Assembly: GCF_037137075.1 (NCBI RefSeq)
Contig: NZ_JBBBNV010000002.1
Span: 62,001 to 126,000 of the forward strand
Length of the DNA: 64,000 bases
Direction: 5' to 3'
DNA from: JBBBNV01 sp037137075
GTDB lineage: Bacteria > Bacillota > Bacilli > Paenibacillales > NBRC-103111
Of this stretch, positions 34,413-42,808 are shown piece by piece. The translations under genes and the position numbers were made by a program. Each line of letters starts with the position of its first letter. Position 1 is the stretch's first letter. The notes beneath the pieces were generated by a model. That model did not search any database. It was not told the DNA's origin and saw only the letters and a list, made by a program, of their open reading frames with translations.

Positions 34413-35711
34413 ATGCCACAATTTGAAAACTATGCACTTCCAACAGAAGGCGACCGCATCACAATTACGAACGGTAAATTAAATGTTCCTAACAATCCGA
34501 TCATTCCTTTCATCGAAGGCGACGGAACAGGTCCGGACATCTGGGCGGCTTCCAAACGCATTCTCGATGCGGCTGTAGAAAAAGCATATAAGGGCGAGAA
34601 AAAAATCGCATGGTACGAAGTTTTTGCCGGCGAAAAAGCATTCAACCAATTCCAAAACTGGCTGCCTGCCGACACGCTGACAGCAATCCGCGAATACATC
34701 GTTGCCATCAAAGGTCCTTTGACAACCCCTATCGGCGGCGGTATCCGTTCCCTGAACGTAGCGCTTCGCCAGGAGCTTGACCTGTACGTTTGCTTGCGTC
34801 CGGTTCGTTACTTCCAAGGCGTGCCTTCCCCGGTTAAACGCCCTGAATTGGTAGACATGGTTATTTTCCGTGAAAATACAGAAGATATCTATGCAGGCGT
34901 CGAGTGGGCTGAAGGCTCTGAAGAAGTGAAAAAGGTTATCGAGTTCCTGCAAAAAGAAATGGGCGTGAAGAAAATCCGCTTCCCGGAAACCTCCGGTATC
35001 GGAATCAAGCCTGTTTCCAAGGACGGCTCCGAGCGCCTGATTCGCGCTGCAATTGAGTACGCGATTCAGCATGGCCGCAAATCCGTAACCCTCGTTCACA
35101 AAGGCAACATCATGAAATTTACAGAGGGTGCTTTCAAAAACTGGGGTTATGAGCTGGCGGAAGCTGAGTTCGGGGATAAAGTATTCACATGGTCCCAGTA
35201 CGATCGCATCAAGGCTGAGCAAGGTACAGATGCAGCGAACCAGGCGCAAAAAGACGCTGAAGCTGCCGGCAAAATCATCGTGAAGGATGCCATCGCCGAC
35301 ATCGCGCTGCAGCAAGTGCTGACTCGTCCTACAGACTTTGACGTGATTGCTACGCTGAACCTGAACGGCGACTACTTGTCCGACGCTCTGGCTGCTCAAG
35401 TGGGCGGGATCGGTATCGCGCCAGGCGCAAACATTAACTATTTGACAGGACATGCTATTTTTGAAGCTACACACGGTACTGCTCCGAAATATGCGGGTCT
35501 TGATGTTGTAAACCCAGGCTCCGTCACGCTGTCCGGCGTTATGCTGCTGGAGCACCTCGGCTGGCAGGAAGCGGCAGACCTGATTTACAAAGGCATGGAG
35601 AAATCCATCCACAACAAAACCGTTACCTATGACTTCGCCCGTCTGATGGATGGCGCAACTGAAGTGAAATGCTCTGAGTTTGCTAACCTCGTAATTAAAA
35701 ACATGGACTAA
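34413..35711 (+). CDS. icd: Isocitrate dehydrogenase (NADP type)
   Basis: A 432-residue homodimeric enzyme that decarboxylates isocitrate to 2-oxoglutarate. PFIEGDGTGPDIW opens the fold, RQELDLYVCLRPVRYF and IFRENTEDIYAGVEW supply substrate contacts, and NLNGDYLSDALAAQVGGIGIAPGANI is the family signature. HGTAPKYAG marks the nucleotide site typical of NADP enzymes. AGGAGG precedes ATG 34413. It starts 30 bases before mdh ends the operon. Confidence 0.97.
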   Translation: MPQFENYALPTEGDRITITNGKLNVPNNPIIPFIEGDGTGPDIWAASKRILDAAVEKAYKGEKKIAWYEVFAGEKAFNQFQNWLPADTLTAIREYIVAIKGPLTTPIGGGIRSLNVALRQELDLYVCLRPVRYFQGVPSPVKRPELVDMVIFRENTEDIYAGVEWAEGSEEVKKVIEFLQKEMGVKKIRFPETSGIGIKPVSKDGSERLIRAAIEYAIQHGRKSVTLVHKGNIMKFTEGAFKNWGYELAEAEFGDKVFTWSQYDRIKAEQGTDAANQAQKDAEAAGKIIVKDAIADIALQQVLTRPTDFDVIATLNLNGDYLSDALAAQVGGIGIAPGANINYLTGHAIFEATHGTAPKYAGLDVVNPGSVTLSGVMLLEHLGWQEAADLIYKGMEKSIHNKTVTYDFARLMDGATEVKCSEFANLVIKNMD

Positions 35712-35741
35712 TTCTGTTTCACGGGAGGAGCGCAATTAATC

Positions 35742-36683
35742 ATGGCTATTGCACGTAACAAAATCTCTGTGATCGGCGCCGGCTTCACGGGTGCAACAAC
35801 GGCGCTAATGCTGGCACAAAAGGAATTGGGAGATGTAGTTCTTCTGGATATCCCGCAGCTGGAGAACCCGACAAAGGGAAAAGCGCTGGATATGCTGGAG
35901 GCAAGTCCGGTTCAAGGCTTTGACAGCCGCATCATCGGAACTTCCAGCTACGAAGAAATTGCGGGCTCCCAAATCGTCATTATTACTGCGGGCATTGCCC
36001 GCAAGCCAGGCATGAGCCGAGATGACCTTGTGAACACCAACGCCGGCATCATGAGATCGGTTTGCGAGAACGTGAAAAAATACGCTCCAGACTCCTATGT
36101 TATTATTTTGAGCAATCCGGTTGACGCGATGACTTACGTTGCCTATCACGCTTTGGGCTTCCCCAAAAACCGTGTGATCGGTCAATCCGGGGTACTTGAT
36201 ACAGCTCGTTTCTGCACATTCGTTGCACAAGAGCTGAACGTGTCGGTGGAAGATGTTCGAGGCTTCGTCCTTGGCGGCCATGGCGATGACATGGTTCCGC
36301 TGGTCCGGTATTCCAATGTCGGCGGTATTCCGCTGGAAAAGCTGCTTCCGGCCGACCGGATCGAAGCCATCGTTGCCCGTACACGTACCGGCGGCGGTGA
36401 AATCGTCAACCTGCTCGGGAACGGCAGTGCATACTATGCACCGGCAGCTTCTCTTGTACAAATGGCGGAAGCGATTTTGAAAGACAAAAAACGCATCATT
36501 CCTGCGATTGCTCTTCTGGAAGGCGAGTACGGCTACGACAATTTATTCATGGGCGTCCCAACCATCCTTGGCGGCGACGGCATCGAAAAAGTTTTCGAGC
36601 TGGAGCTGACGGAATCCGAGAAAGCGGCTATGGAAAAATCGGCTAACTCCGTCCGCAGCGTCATTGCCGTCGTAGAGCAGTAA
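35742..36683 (+). CDS. mdh: Malate dehydrogenase (LDH-like)
   Basis: A 313-residue NAD-dependent enzyme of the LDH-like MDH group. The Rossmann motif KISVIGAGFTGATTALMLA, the RKPGMSRDDLVNTN active loop (malate-specific Arg region) and the catalytic VLGGHGDDMVPLVRYS are intact. GGGAGG lies 10 bases before ATG 35742. It is the last gene of citZ-icd-mdh, and a strong terminator follows at 36753. Confidence 0.97.
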   Translation: MAIARNKISVIGAGFTGATTALMLAQKELGDVVLLDIPQLENPTKGKALDMLEASPVQGFDSRIIGTSSYEEIAGSQIVIITAGIARKPGMSRDDLVNTNAGIMRSVCENVKKYAPDSYVIILSNPVDAMTYVAYHALGFPKNRVIGQSGVLDTARFCTFVAQELNVSVEDVRGFVLGGHGDDMVPLVRYSNVGGIPLEKLLPADRIEAIVARTRTGGGEIVNLLGNGSAYYAPAASLVQMAEAILKDKKRIIPAIALLEGEYGYDNLFMGVPTILGGDGIEKVFELELTESEKAAMEKSANSVRSVIAVVEQ

Positions 36684-36752
36684 ACATGAGATGAGAATGG
36701 GCGGCCCTCAAAAGCCGGTTTGGATTTGTGCGGAAGCCCCCATTCTTTAAGG

Positions 36753-36797
36753 AAAATCGCGAGCTCAAGGGGCTTTCCCTTGCTGCTCGCGATTTTT
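36753..36797 (+). terminator. Terminator of the citZ-icd-mdh operon
   Basis: AAAATCGCGAGC pairs with GCTCGCGATTTT, with an inner AAGGGG/CCCTT stem. The 3' side ends in TTTTT. Confidence 0.9.
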
Positions 36798-36965
36798 AAT
36801 TTCGTTCCAAATTGATGTGGGGGACTGAGCGCATTTAGTTCACGGAGCTGCGCGCCGGAGTCTGGATCACATCAGCAAGTGCCAGTTTTGCTTGCAGATA
36901 AAACAGGTCCTGCCTTCAACAAGCCGATCAACGACGGCGTAATCTTAGGAGATGGGGGAAATCGT

Positions 36966-37208
36966 GTGGATCAGAAGGGAATTTATAAAAGGGTGCAAGA
37001 AAGTATTGGCGTAGTTCTCAATATCGCTCCTCATGAAGTAAGGTATGATGAGGATTTAAGGCGCGGCCTGGGCGCAGATCATTTGGACATGGTGGAGATT
37101 ATAATGGAGCTTGATCGGGAATTTGATATCTTAATTTCCGATGAAGATGCGAACAAGTTTGAGAGAGTGAAGGATATCATCAAGTATCTTGAAAGTACAT
37201 TGGAATAA
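36966..37208 (+). CDS. Acyl-carrier-protein-like protein lacking the prosthetic-group serine
   Basis: An 80-residue protein with the full ACP length and helix pattern. It aligns well with AcpP: LRRGLGADHLDMVEIIMELDREFDI is followed by ISDEDANKFERVKDIIKYL. The DSL motif that carries 4'-phosphopantetheine is DHL here; the codon reads CAT (37081-37083), so the serine is replaced by histidine. GTG 36966 has GATGGGGG close upstream. The frame is open back to about 36816 without an ATG. It is monocistronic, between the mdh terminator and a convergent DUF4272 gene. It probably does not carry acyl groups; a binding or regulatory role is speculative. Confidence 0.72.
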   Translation: MDQKGIYKRVQESIGVVLNIAPHEVRYDEDLRRGLGADHLDMVEIIMELDREFDILISDEDANKFERVKDIIKYLESTLE

Positions 37209-37246
37209 AAATTTCGATGGCCACGAAAATGTGGCAACCGCTCTCT

Positions 37247-37863
37247 TTAGGTGTCGGTTCTGACGTCATCCCACTCGTCATTCATGTAGCGTATGAGCCA
37301 GTTCAAGGCTCTATGCCGCTCGACAACAACTCCATCATGCAATCCGCCGGGAAGGGCCCGGTTATTGATTCTGGCATCCACGCAGGCCCAATCGCAGCGA
37401 TATATCAGGTCGGCCTGATCGAGAATTTCTTCCTTGGAGCGAACATTGGCCTTGGCGAAGAAGGTGTAATAATCCCCGGCATCCTTTAAAGCATGGACGG
37501 CCTTGCGGACATCACTAATATCGGTTGGAAAGCTTAGCTCTTCAACATAACCAAGCGCCCACAGAAGCACCCAATAGCATTCGTATCTCCATGAAAATTG
37601 GACCAGGGCGGTCTGATCAGGGGAGCTATCGTTCAGCAGCCCCTGTTCTTTTTCAGAAAAGAAGGCTTCGGCCCCGTATTGCCGGGCAATGCCCATGGTG
37701 AAGGCCTGCTCCTCTTCCGGATCGCGGAACGGACGGCTTTTTTATCGCTAAAAACATCAGAGATGGCCTTCATAATTTTATCGTAGCCTTGAATCGAGAT
37801 ATACAATGTGCAATGATTCATCTGGATTACATTCACCCCGGTACATTGATGTAAGGTATACAT
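37247..37863 (-). pseudogene. DUF4272-family gene with a frameshift
   Basis: The C-terminal 150 codons encode a clear DUF4272 domain (FSWRYECYWVLLWALGYVEELSFP). The N-terminal part, beginning about ATG 37863, lies in another frame and changes to it within a run of six T on the plus strand (37737-37742, A6 on the coding strand). Adding one A there joins ...SDVFSDKK to SRPFRDPEEEQAFTMGIARQ without a stop, giving a product of about 200 residues. This is either a real inactivating slip, a sequencing error at a homopolymer, or a phase-variable site. The function of DUF4272 is unknown. Confidence 0.72.
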
Positions 37864-37929
37864 CGGAAATTCGGCTTTGAAAATCAAGTGATGGTTGGAA
37901 AAACATACAAAAACTTCACGCCCGAAAAA

Positions 37930-37979
37930 TAAAAAGCGCTAAAAGTCCGGGATTTTCCGGGCTGTTGGCGCTTTTTTTA
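37930..37979. terminator. Bidirectional-looking terminator upstream of the DUF4272 gene
   Basis: AAAAAGCGC and GGCGCTTTTT form the outer stem, with an inner TCCGGGA/TTCCGGG repeat. The T tract is on the plus strand and the A tract permits use on the minus strand, where it would serve the yfbR-like gene. Confidence 0.7.
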
Positions 37980-38043
37980 TTGGATTAAATTTGAAAATGG
38001 ACATCTTCTGCCGCAGCGGAGCCACAGGCTCAGAGGGCGATAA

Positions 38044-38637
38044 CTACTCCTCAGCCAGCTCGTCGAGTGTTTTCTCAAAGCTGGGGGCGAGGTGCTCCAG
38101 AAAATAATCAAGCTCCGGCATATTCATGGCAGCAATGGCCGCTTCCGTTTGCCGTTTGGCGATACTGAATTCGTGATTGCCGGCGGACAGCTCGGAAACG
38201 CATTTCAGGTACGCATCCAGCAGATCGGCTGCTTTGACATACCGCCGCAGCTCCGGGTCTTCGGCATGCTGATGGCCTGCGATGAGCGGCTCATAAACAT
38301 CCTTCAGCGGCTCCGGCACCATACCCATCAGCCGCTCCGCCGCCACATGCTCGATTTCGCGGAAGCTGCGCAAAATATCCGGGTTCTGGTGCTTGACAGG
38401 GGTGGGAATGTCGCCGGTAAATACCTCCGTCACGTCATGAAATAGCGCCAGGGTCACCAGACGGTCGGTCGGCACCTGACGGCCGAATACTTCATTGGCA
38501 ATCGTGCAGAGCGTGTGCGTGAGCATCGCCACATGGAAGGAATGCTCGGCGACGTTCTCCTTCATCACATTACGCATCAGGCTCCAGCGTGTGATGTACC
38601 GAAGCCGGTACATGTAGGCGAGATAGTGATGGTTCAT
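38044..38637 (-). CDS. yfbR: 5'-deoxynucleotidase YfbR-type HD-domain hydrolase
   Basis: A 197-residue HD-domain phosphohydrolase. The opening MNHHYLAYMYRLRYITRWSLMRNVMKENVAEHS mirrors E. coli YfbR (shown in part), and metal ligands appear in AEHSFHVAM, FHDVTEVFTGDIPTP and the later acidic helix. E. coli YfbR dephosphorylates deoxyribonucleoside 5'-monophosphates. ATG 38637, two codons after another ATG, is chosen for its better spacing (9 bases) from AAGGAG. Next upstream on the same strand is the deacetylase gene, with a terminator between. Confidence 0.88.
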   Translation of the reverse strand: MNHHYLAYMYRLRYITRWSLMRNVMKENVAEHSFHVAMLTHTLCTIANEVFGRQVPTDRLVTLALFHDVTEVFTGDIPTPVKHQNPDILRSFREIEHVAAERLMGMVPEPLKDVYEPLIAGHQHAEDPELRRYVKAADLLDAYLKCVSELSAGNHEFSIAKRQTEAAIAAMNMPELDYFLEHLAPSFEKTLDELAEE

Positions 38638-38698
38638 TGTCATCGGCTCCTTTTATACAATCATCAGGAAATGCACTCCGGTATGCCGGCGGATATAG

Positions 38699-38738
38699 CA
38701 AAAACAAGCCCGGGCGCGTACTGGTGCCTGCGGGCTCG
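38699..38738 (-). terminator. Terminator of the polysaccharide deacetylase gene
   Basis: On the minus strand GAGCCCG and CGGGCTT close a stem over a GC-rich loop. GTTTTTG follows, within 10-50 bases of the stop. Confidence 0.65.
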
Positions 38739-38746
38739 AATGAGGG

Positions 38747-39904
38747 TTAGTTTACTTGCCGGACCGGAGTTGTCCGTACAATGTAGCGTAACGTGGCCGG
38801 ATTGTATACCAGGTTATCCCCCAGTATTTTTTCCAAATCGACCAGACGAATCACATTGGCGCGTTCTTTCTTGATAATCGGCTGGCTCAGCTCGATTTGA
38901 TCGCCCTGTTCATTGAGGACAATATTGCTGTCGGATTTGGCGTAGAACAGCTTGCCGTGGTAATTGATATCGATGTTGTCCCCTTCCATATGGGCGAACC
39001 CGCCAAGCTGCTTCAAGGTTTTACCGAGCGGGACTTCATCCTCCTCCGCATGTGTGGCGACTACGCGGCGAAGAATGGAATTATGCAGGGATTGCGGGGA
39101 AATGTAAGGCCCCCCCGCATTAATACGCGGAATTTGCATCAGGTCTACATCCCGGGTCGCCATTTCGGGTACGATGGTGAACGCATATTTCATGCCGGCC
39201 TGCTTCAGCAGTTCAATGGAATGCGCATCATAAATTCCGTAAGGATATGCCAAATGGTCAACCTTAATTCCGGGCGCAACGGATTGAATCTCGCGCGCGC
39301 ATTGCTTGATATCATTTACGACCCGGCTGTCGTACTGCTGATGGGTCTCGGTTCCTCCGTCAGCCGTAGGCAGCCTCGTGATGAGGTAAGCGCCGTTCTG
39401 ATTCGTTTTGTTATGCATGCCGTGCGTATGGCACTGCGGCTCCGCTAGCGTGGAGTCCATGGTCATGGCCGCCAAATCGCCCCGGGTCATAAACGGAATA
39501 TTCCATTTGTTCGGATTGTCCAGCGTTTCGGTAATCATGAACGTGATGGAAGGGATATGGAGTCTTTTCAACACGGGATAGGCATTGGTATAGAAGCTGT
39601 TATAGCCGTCATCGAACGTGACCAGCGCAGCATTGGGCGGTACGGAGCCTCCGTTCATAAATTCATCGAACTGCTCCATGGAGATGAAATTGTACCCTTT
39701 TTCAATCAAATATTCCAGTTGGTCGGAGAATAGCTGGGTCGTAATCGTGCCGGAGCTCTTGTCCGTATCATGCACATGGTGGTACATCAGAACAGCCACT
39801 TGATCCTTGTACATGATGTTGTCCCGCGAGGCGCTCAGGGTCGGCAGCAGCAGTGCGGTACAAATGATAAACAGTATAAAAGTGCGGGTTAGTGAGGATA
39901 GCAT
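38747..39904 (-). CDS. Secreted or membrane-anchored polysaccharide deacetylase (NodB fold)
   Basis: A 385-residue protein with an N-terminal hydrophobic segment (about 4-24) that serves as a signal peptide or anchor. The NodB catalytic domain follows: VAVLMYHHVHD, then ALVTFDDGYNSFYTNAYPVL with the two catalytic/metal aspartates, and HLAYPYGIYD. After residue 285 a smaller domain (FYAKSDSNIVLNEQGDQ) resembles the copper-amine-oxidase-N-type wall domains of Bacillales. The ATG at 39904 has AAGGAG 9 bases before it; the upstream ATG at 39925 has none. Likely de-N-acetylation of cell-wall or matrix polysaccharide; substrate unknown. Confidence 0.88.
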   Translation of the reverse strand: MLSSLTRTFILFIICTALLLPTLSASRDNIMYKDQVAVLMYHHVHDTDKSSGTITTQLFSDQLEYLIEKGYNFISMEQFDEFMNGGSVPPNAALVTFDDGYNSFYTNAYPVLKRLHIPSITFMITETLDNPNKWNIPFMTRGDLAAMTMDSTLAEPQCHTHGMHNKTNQNGAYLITRLPTADGGTETHQQYDSRVVNDIKQCAREIQSVAPGIKVDHLAYPYGIYDAHSIELLKQAGMKYAFTIVPEMATRDVDLMQIPRINAGGPYISPQSLHNSILRRVVATHAEEDEVPLGKTLKQLGGFAHMEGDNIDINYHGKLFYAKSDSNIVLNEQGDQIELSQPIIKKERANVIRLVDLEKILGDNLVYNPATLRYIVRTTPVRQVN

Positions 39905-40159
39905 CAGCAGTAACTCCTTGAACATGAATGAAAAGATAATGTAATCTGAATGGGTTTCAAGCAGAAAAATGCATTGCGGGTTAACATTCGCTTTTTTTCG
40001 TCAAATTCCTTCTGGAGTTGCCAGGTTCCTCAAAAATTTATATTTCTCCAAATCCCGCAGTATTCCTATCTTGTTCACGTGTGTAAAAATTCAATGAATC
40101 TGCTATGATGAAGAGTAAAGCAAGCCATCATTTTTACTGGAGAGGGGCCCTTATTTATT

Positions 40160-41701
40160 ATGCAGCAGTTTGAACAAAGCGTATATCAATTAATTGTAGA
40201 AACCTCCACGAATTTGCCTGCCGATGTGCGCAGAACGATTCAGAAAGCACGCGAGCTGGAGGATCAGGGTACACGCTCTGCACTATCATTGACCACGATT
40301 GCCCAAAATATTGATTTGGCCGAGTGCAATGTATCGCCGATTTGCCAGGATACAGGAATGCCGACGTTTATTGTACACTGCCCGGTCGGAGCAAATCAAA
40401 TCATAATGAAGCAGCAAATCCGTGAAGCCGTAAAACGGGCGACGAAGGAAGGCAAGCTCCGCACCAACTCCGTCGATTCCTTAACCGGCGCCAATACGGG
40501 GGACAACCTGGGGCCGGGTACACCCGTTATTCATTTTGAACAGTGGGAACAAGACGATATCGACGTGCGCCTCATTCTGAAGGGCGGCGGCTGTGAGAAC
40601 AAAAACATCCAATACAGCCTTCCCTGTGAGCTCGAGGGACTCGGCAAAGCAGGCCGTGACCTCGACGGTATCCGCAAATGCATTCTTCATGCTGTATATC
40701 AGGCCCAAGGTCAGGGCTGCAGCGCAGGCTTCATCGGCGTAGGCATCGGCGGTGACCGGACAACCGGCTATGAGCTGGCGAAGCAGCAGCTGTTCCGTCA
40801 CATTGAAGATCAGAACGAAATTCCGGAGCTTCAGCAGCTGGAAGACTATATGATGGAAAATGCGAACAAGCTGGGCATCGGCACGATGGGCTTCGGCGGA
40901 CAAGTTTCCCTGCTCGGCTGTAAAATCGGCGTTATGAACCGGCTTCCGGCCAGCTTCTTCGTTTCTGTGGCCTACAATTGCTGGGCATACCGCCGTCAGG
41001 GCGTATTGCTTGACGCCGTCAGCGGGGAGATCAAGCAGTGGGTTTATGAGAGCGGCAGCGGTATAACGATGATGAAAGAAGAAGCTATGAATCGTGGTGA
41101 AGAGACGGATGAGGGGCCGCGCGAAGTGGTGCTGCAGGCGCCGATTACGGAAGAGCAGATTCGCGGGCTGCGTGTAGGCGATGTGGTGATTATTGATGGC
41201 GAAATCCATACCGGCCGTGACGCGCTGCACAGCTACCTGATGAAAAATGACTGCAAGGTGGATTTGAACGGTGGCGTTATTTACCACTGCGGCCCGGTAA
41301 TGAAACAGGATCAGGACGGCCAGTGGCATGTTTTGGCGGCTGGACCGACAACCAGCATTCGCGAGGAGCCTTATCAAGGCGAGATTATGAAGAAATTCGG
41401 CCTGCGTGCAGTAATCGGCAAGGGCGGTATGGGTCCGAAGACGCTGGCTGCGCTGAAGGAGCACGGCGGCGTTTACTTGAATGCAATCGGAGGAGCGGCG
41501 CAGTATTACGCCCGTTGTATCCAGAAGGTCAATGGGGTTGACTATATGGAATTCGGCATTCCGGAAGCGATGTGGCATCTTGAGGTGAAGGGCTTCGCGG
41601 CGATTGTGACCATGGATTCCCATGGCAACAGCCTGCATGCTGATGTGGACATGACATCGAAAGAAAAGCTCGCTCAATTTAAGGAAACGGTGTTTGCGTA
41701 A
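40160..41701 (+). CDS. fumA: Class I (Fe-S) fumarate hydratase
   Basis: A 513-residue iron-sulfur fumarase that interconverts fumarate and malate. The N-terminal alpha domain contains the cluster cysteines in NVSPICQDTGMPTF, GGGCENKNIQ and the GQGCSAGFIGVGIGGDR block; the C-terminal beta domain has IIDGEIHTGRDALH, AAGPTTSIREEPYQGEI and GKGGMGPKT. ATG 40160 follows GGAGAGGGG. Oxygen-sensitive class I enzymes normally accompany or replace class II. Its stop overlaps the start of the transporter gene by one base, so the two are translated together. Confidence 0.95.
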   Translation: MQQFEQSVYQLIVETSTNLPADVRRTIQKARELEDQGTRSALSLTTIAQNIDLAECNVSPICQDTGMPTFIVHCPVGANQIIMKQQIREAVKRATKEGKLRTNSVDSLTGANTGDNLGPGTPVIHFEQWEQDDIDVRLILKGGGCENKNIQYSLPCELEGLGKAGRDLDGIRKCILHAVYQAQGQGCSAGFIGVGIGGDRTTGYELAKQQLFRHIEDQNEIPELQQLEDYMMENANKLGIGTMGFGGQVSLLGCKIGVMNRLPASFFVSVAYNCWAYRRQGVLLDAVSGEIKQWVYESGSGITMMKEEAMNRGEETDEGPREVVLQAPITEEQIRGLRVGDVVIIDGEIHTGRDALHSYLMKNDCKVDLNGGVIYHCGPVMKQDQDGQWHVLAAGPTTSIREEPYQGEIMKKFGLRAVIGKGGMGPKTLAALKEHGGVYLNAIGGAAQYYARCIQKVNGVDYMEFGIPEAMWHLEVKGFAAIVTMDSHGNSLHADVDMTSKEKLAQFKETVFA

Positions 41702-42693
41702 TGAATACCCCTGTGCCGGATTGTCAGCACGGCGGCGGTCAAGCTGCGCTGGGGCTCCGTCTGAACCAATGGTTTGAAAAATATATGTTTGCCATCATCC
41801 CGGCGGCGCTTTTGGTTGGCTTTGTGTTTCACCGGGGCTTTATGGGGTACACCGGATGGGTACCCTTTCTTTTTGCGTACATGACGTTCGTGATGGCTTT
41901 GGGCTGCAGCTCCGGACAGATGAGGCAAGCGCTGCTGGCCCCGAGGCCGATGCTCGTCACTTTTGCGCTGACGCACATGGTGGCTCCGCTCCTGGCCTTT
42001 GTCGGCGGCTCGCTTGTATTCGGGCCGGACTCCCATGTTGTTATCGGGCTTGTCCTGTTCACCGCCATTCCGCTCGGCGTGTCCTCTATCATATGGATTG
42101 GCATGGCCAAAGGGAATGTTCCGCTGGCGCTGTGTATGGTTGTACTGGATTCTGCGCTCAGTGTTTTTGTAGTGCCGGCGTTAATTTGGCTTTTTTTCGG
42201 CCATACCCTTACGTTTGATTACTTGAAGGTAATGGCGGATTTGCTGTTCATTGTCGTGATACCGACCATTTGCGGCGTACTCGTCAACGACTGGTCCCGT
42301 GGCCGCGCCAAAAGCTGGTCAGCCCCGGTAACACTGCCGCTTTCCAAATTCGTCTTCACCTTGATTATTTTAATTAACGCCGCGGCGATTGCTCCGCAGG
42401 TCGCTGCTCATAAACAGGAGATGCTGCTGATGGTTCCCGTGGTGGTGCTGCTTGTTTTCCTTTGCTACGCCATCGGGTTTGCCGGTTCGCGCCTGTTCCG
42501 CGATCCGCGGCTGACCATTACGCTGTCTTACAGCTCGGGCATGCGTAATGTGTCCCTGGGAATCGTCATCGCGATCGGGTACTTCGAGCCGCTCGCTGCG
42601 GTTCCGGTTGTTCTGGGCATCCTGATTCAACAGCCGACTGCGACGCTGTTTTATGTTGTGCTCCGCAGGTACAAGGCTGCCGTTCCGCAGTAA
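41701..42693 (+). CDS. BASS-family (bile acid:Na+ symporter-like) transporter
   Basis: A 330-residue membrane protein with nine or ten hydrophobic helices. ALGCSSGQMRQAL and FTAIPLGVSSIIWIGMAKGN are the crossover-like conserved blocks of the bile acid:sodium symporter superfamily, and YSSGMRNVSLGIVIAIGYF ends the core. B. subtilis YocS is a homologue class. ATG 41701 shares a base with the fumarase TAA. The coupling to fumarase suggests transport of a carboxylate, but members of this superfamily carry very different anions, so this is inference. Confidence 0.85.
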   Translation: MNTPVPDCQHGGGQAALGLRLNQWFEKYMFAIIPAALLVGFVFHRGFMGYTGWVPFLFAYMTFVMALGCSSGQMRQALLAPRPMLVTFALTHMVAPLLAFVGGSLVFGPDSHVVIGLVLFTAIPLGVSSIIWIGMAKGNVPLALCMVVLDSALSVFVVPALIWLFFGHTLTFDYLKVMADLLFIVVIPTICGVLVNDWSRGRAKSWSAPVTLPLSKFVFTLIILINAAAIAPQVAAHKQEMLLMVPVVVLLVFLCYAIGFAGSRLFRDPRLTITLSYSSGMRNVSLGIVIAIGYFEPLAAVPVVLGILIQQPTATLFYVVLRRYKAAVPQ

Positions 42694-42697
42694 GTCC

Positions 42698-42714
42698 TTT
42701 ACAAAACCTTTACT
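42698..42714 (+). promoter_or_regulatory. Pho box upstream of phoR
   Basis: TTTACA and TTTACT separated by 5 bases, four bases after the transporter stop and about 95 before the phoR ATG. Only two good hexamers are present, so affinity may be lower than at pstS. Confidence 0.6.
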
Positions 42715-42808
42715 TTTCATCTCCCGGCGACCCATGTACGATGGATAAGAGCTGTTAGGAGATAATAAGAAGAAACGATCTATCCGAATACATGGGGTTG
42801 AGTCGACA

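Noticed and set aside
34479..35735. 418-codon minus-strand frame across icd
   Set aside because: Antisense to icd over its whole length, Cys/His/Phe-rich, and without recognisable motifs.
39960..40010. Single TTAACA before the fumarase gene as a Pho box
   Set aside because: No second or third hexamer at an 11-base spacing follows, unlike the arrays before pstS, pstC, phoP and ppk.
40481..41677. 398-codon minus-strand frame across the fumarase gene
   Set aside because: Antisense shadow; codon choice follows the constraint of the real gene.
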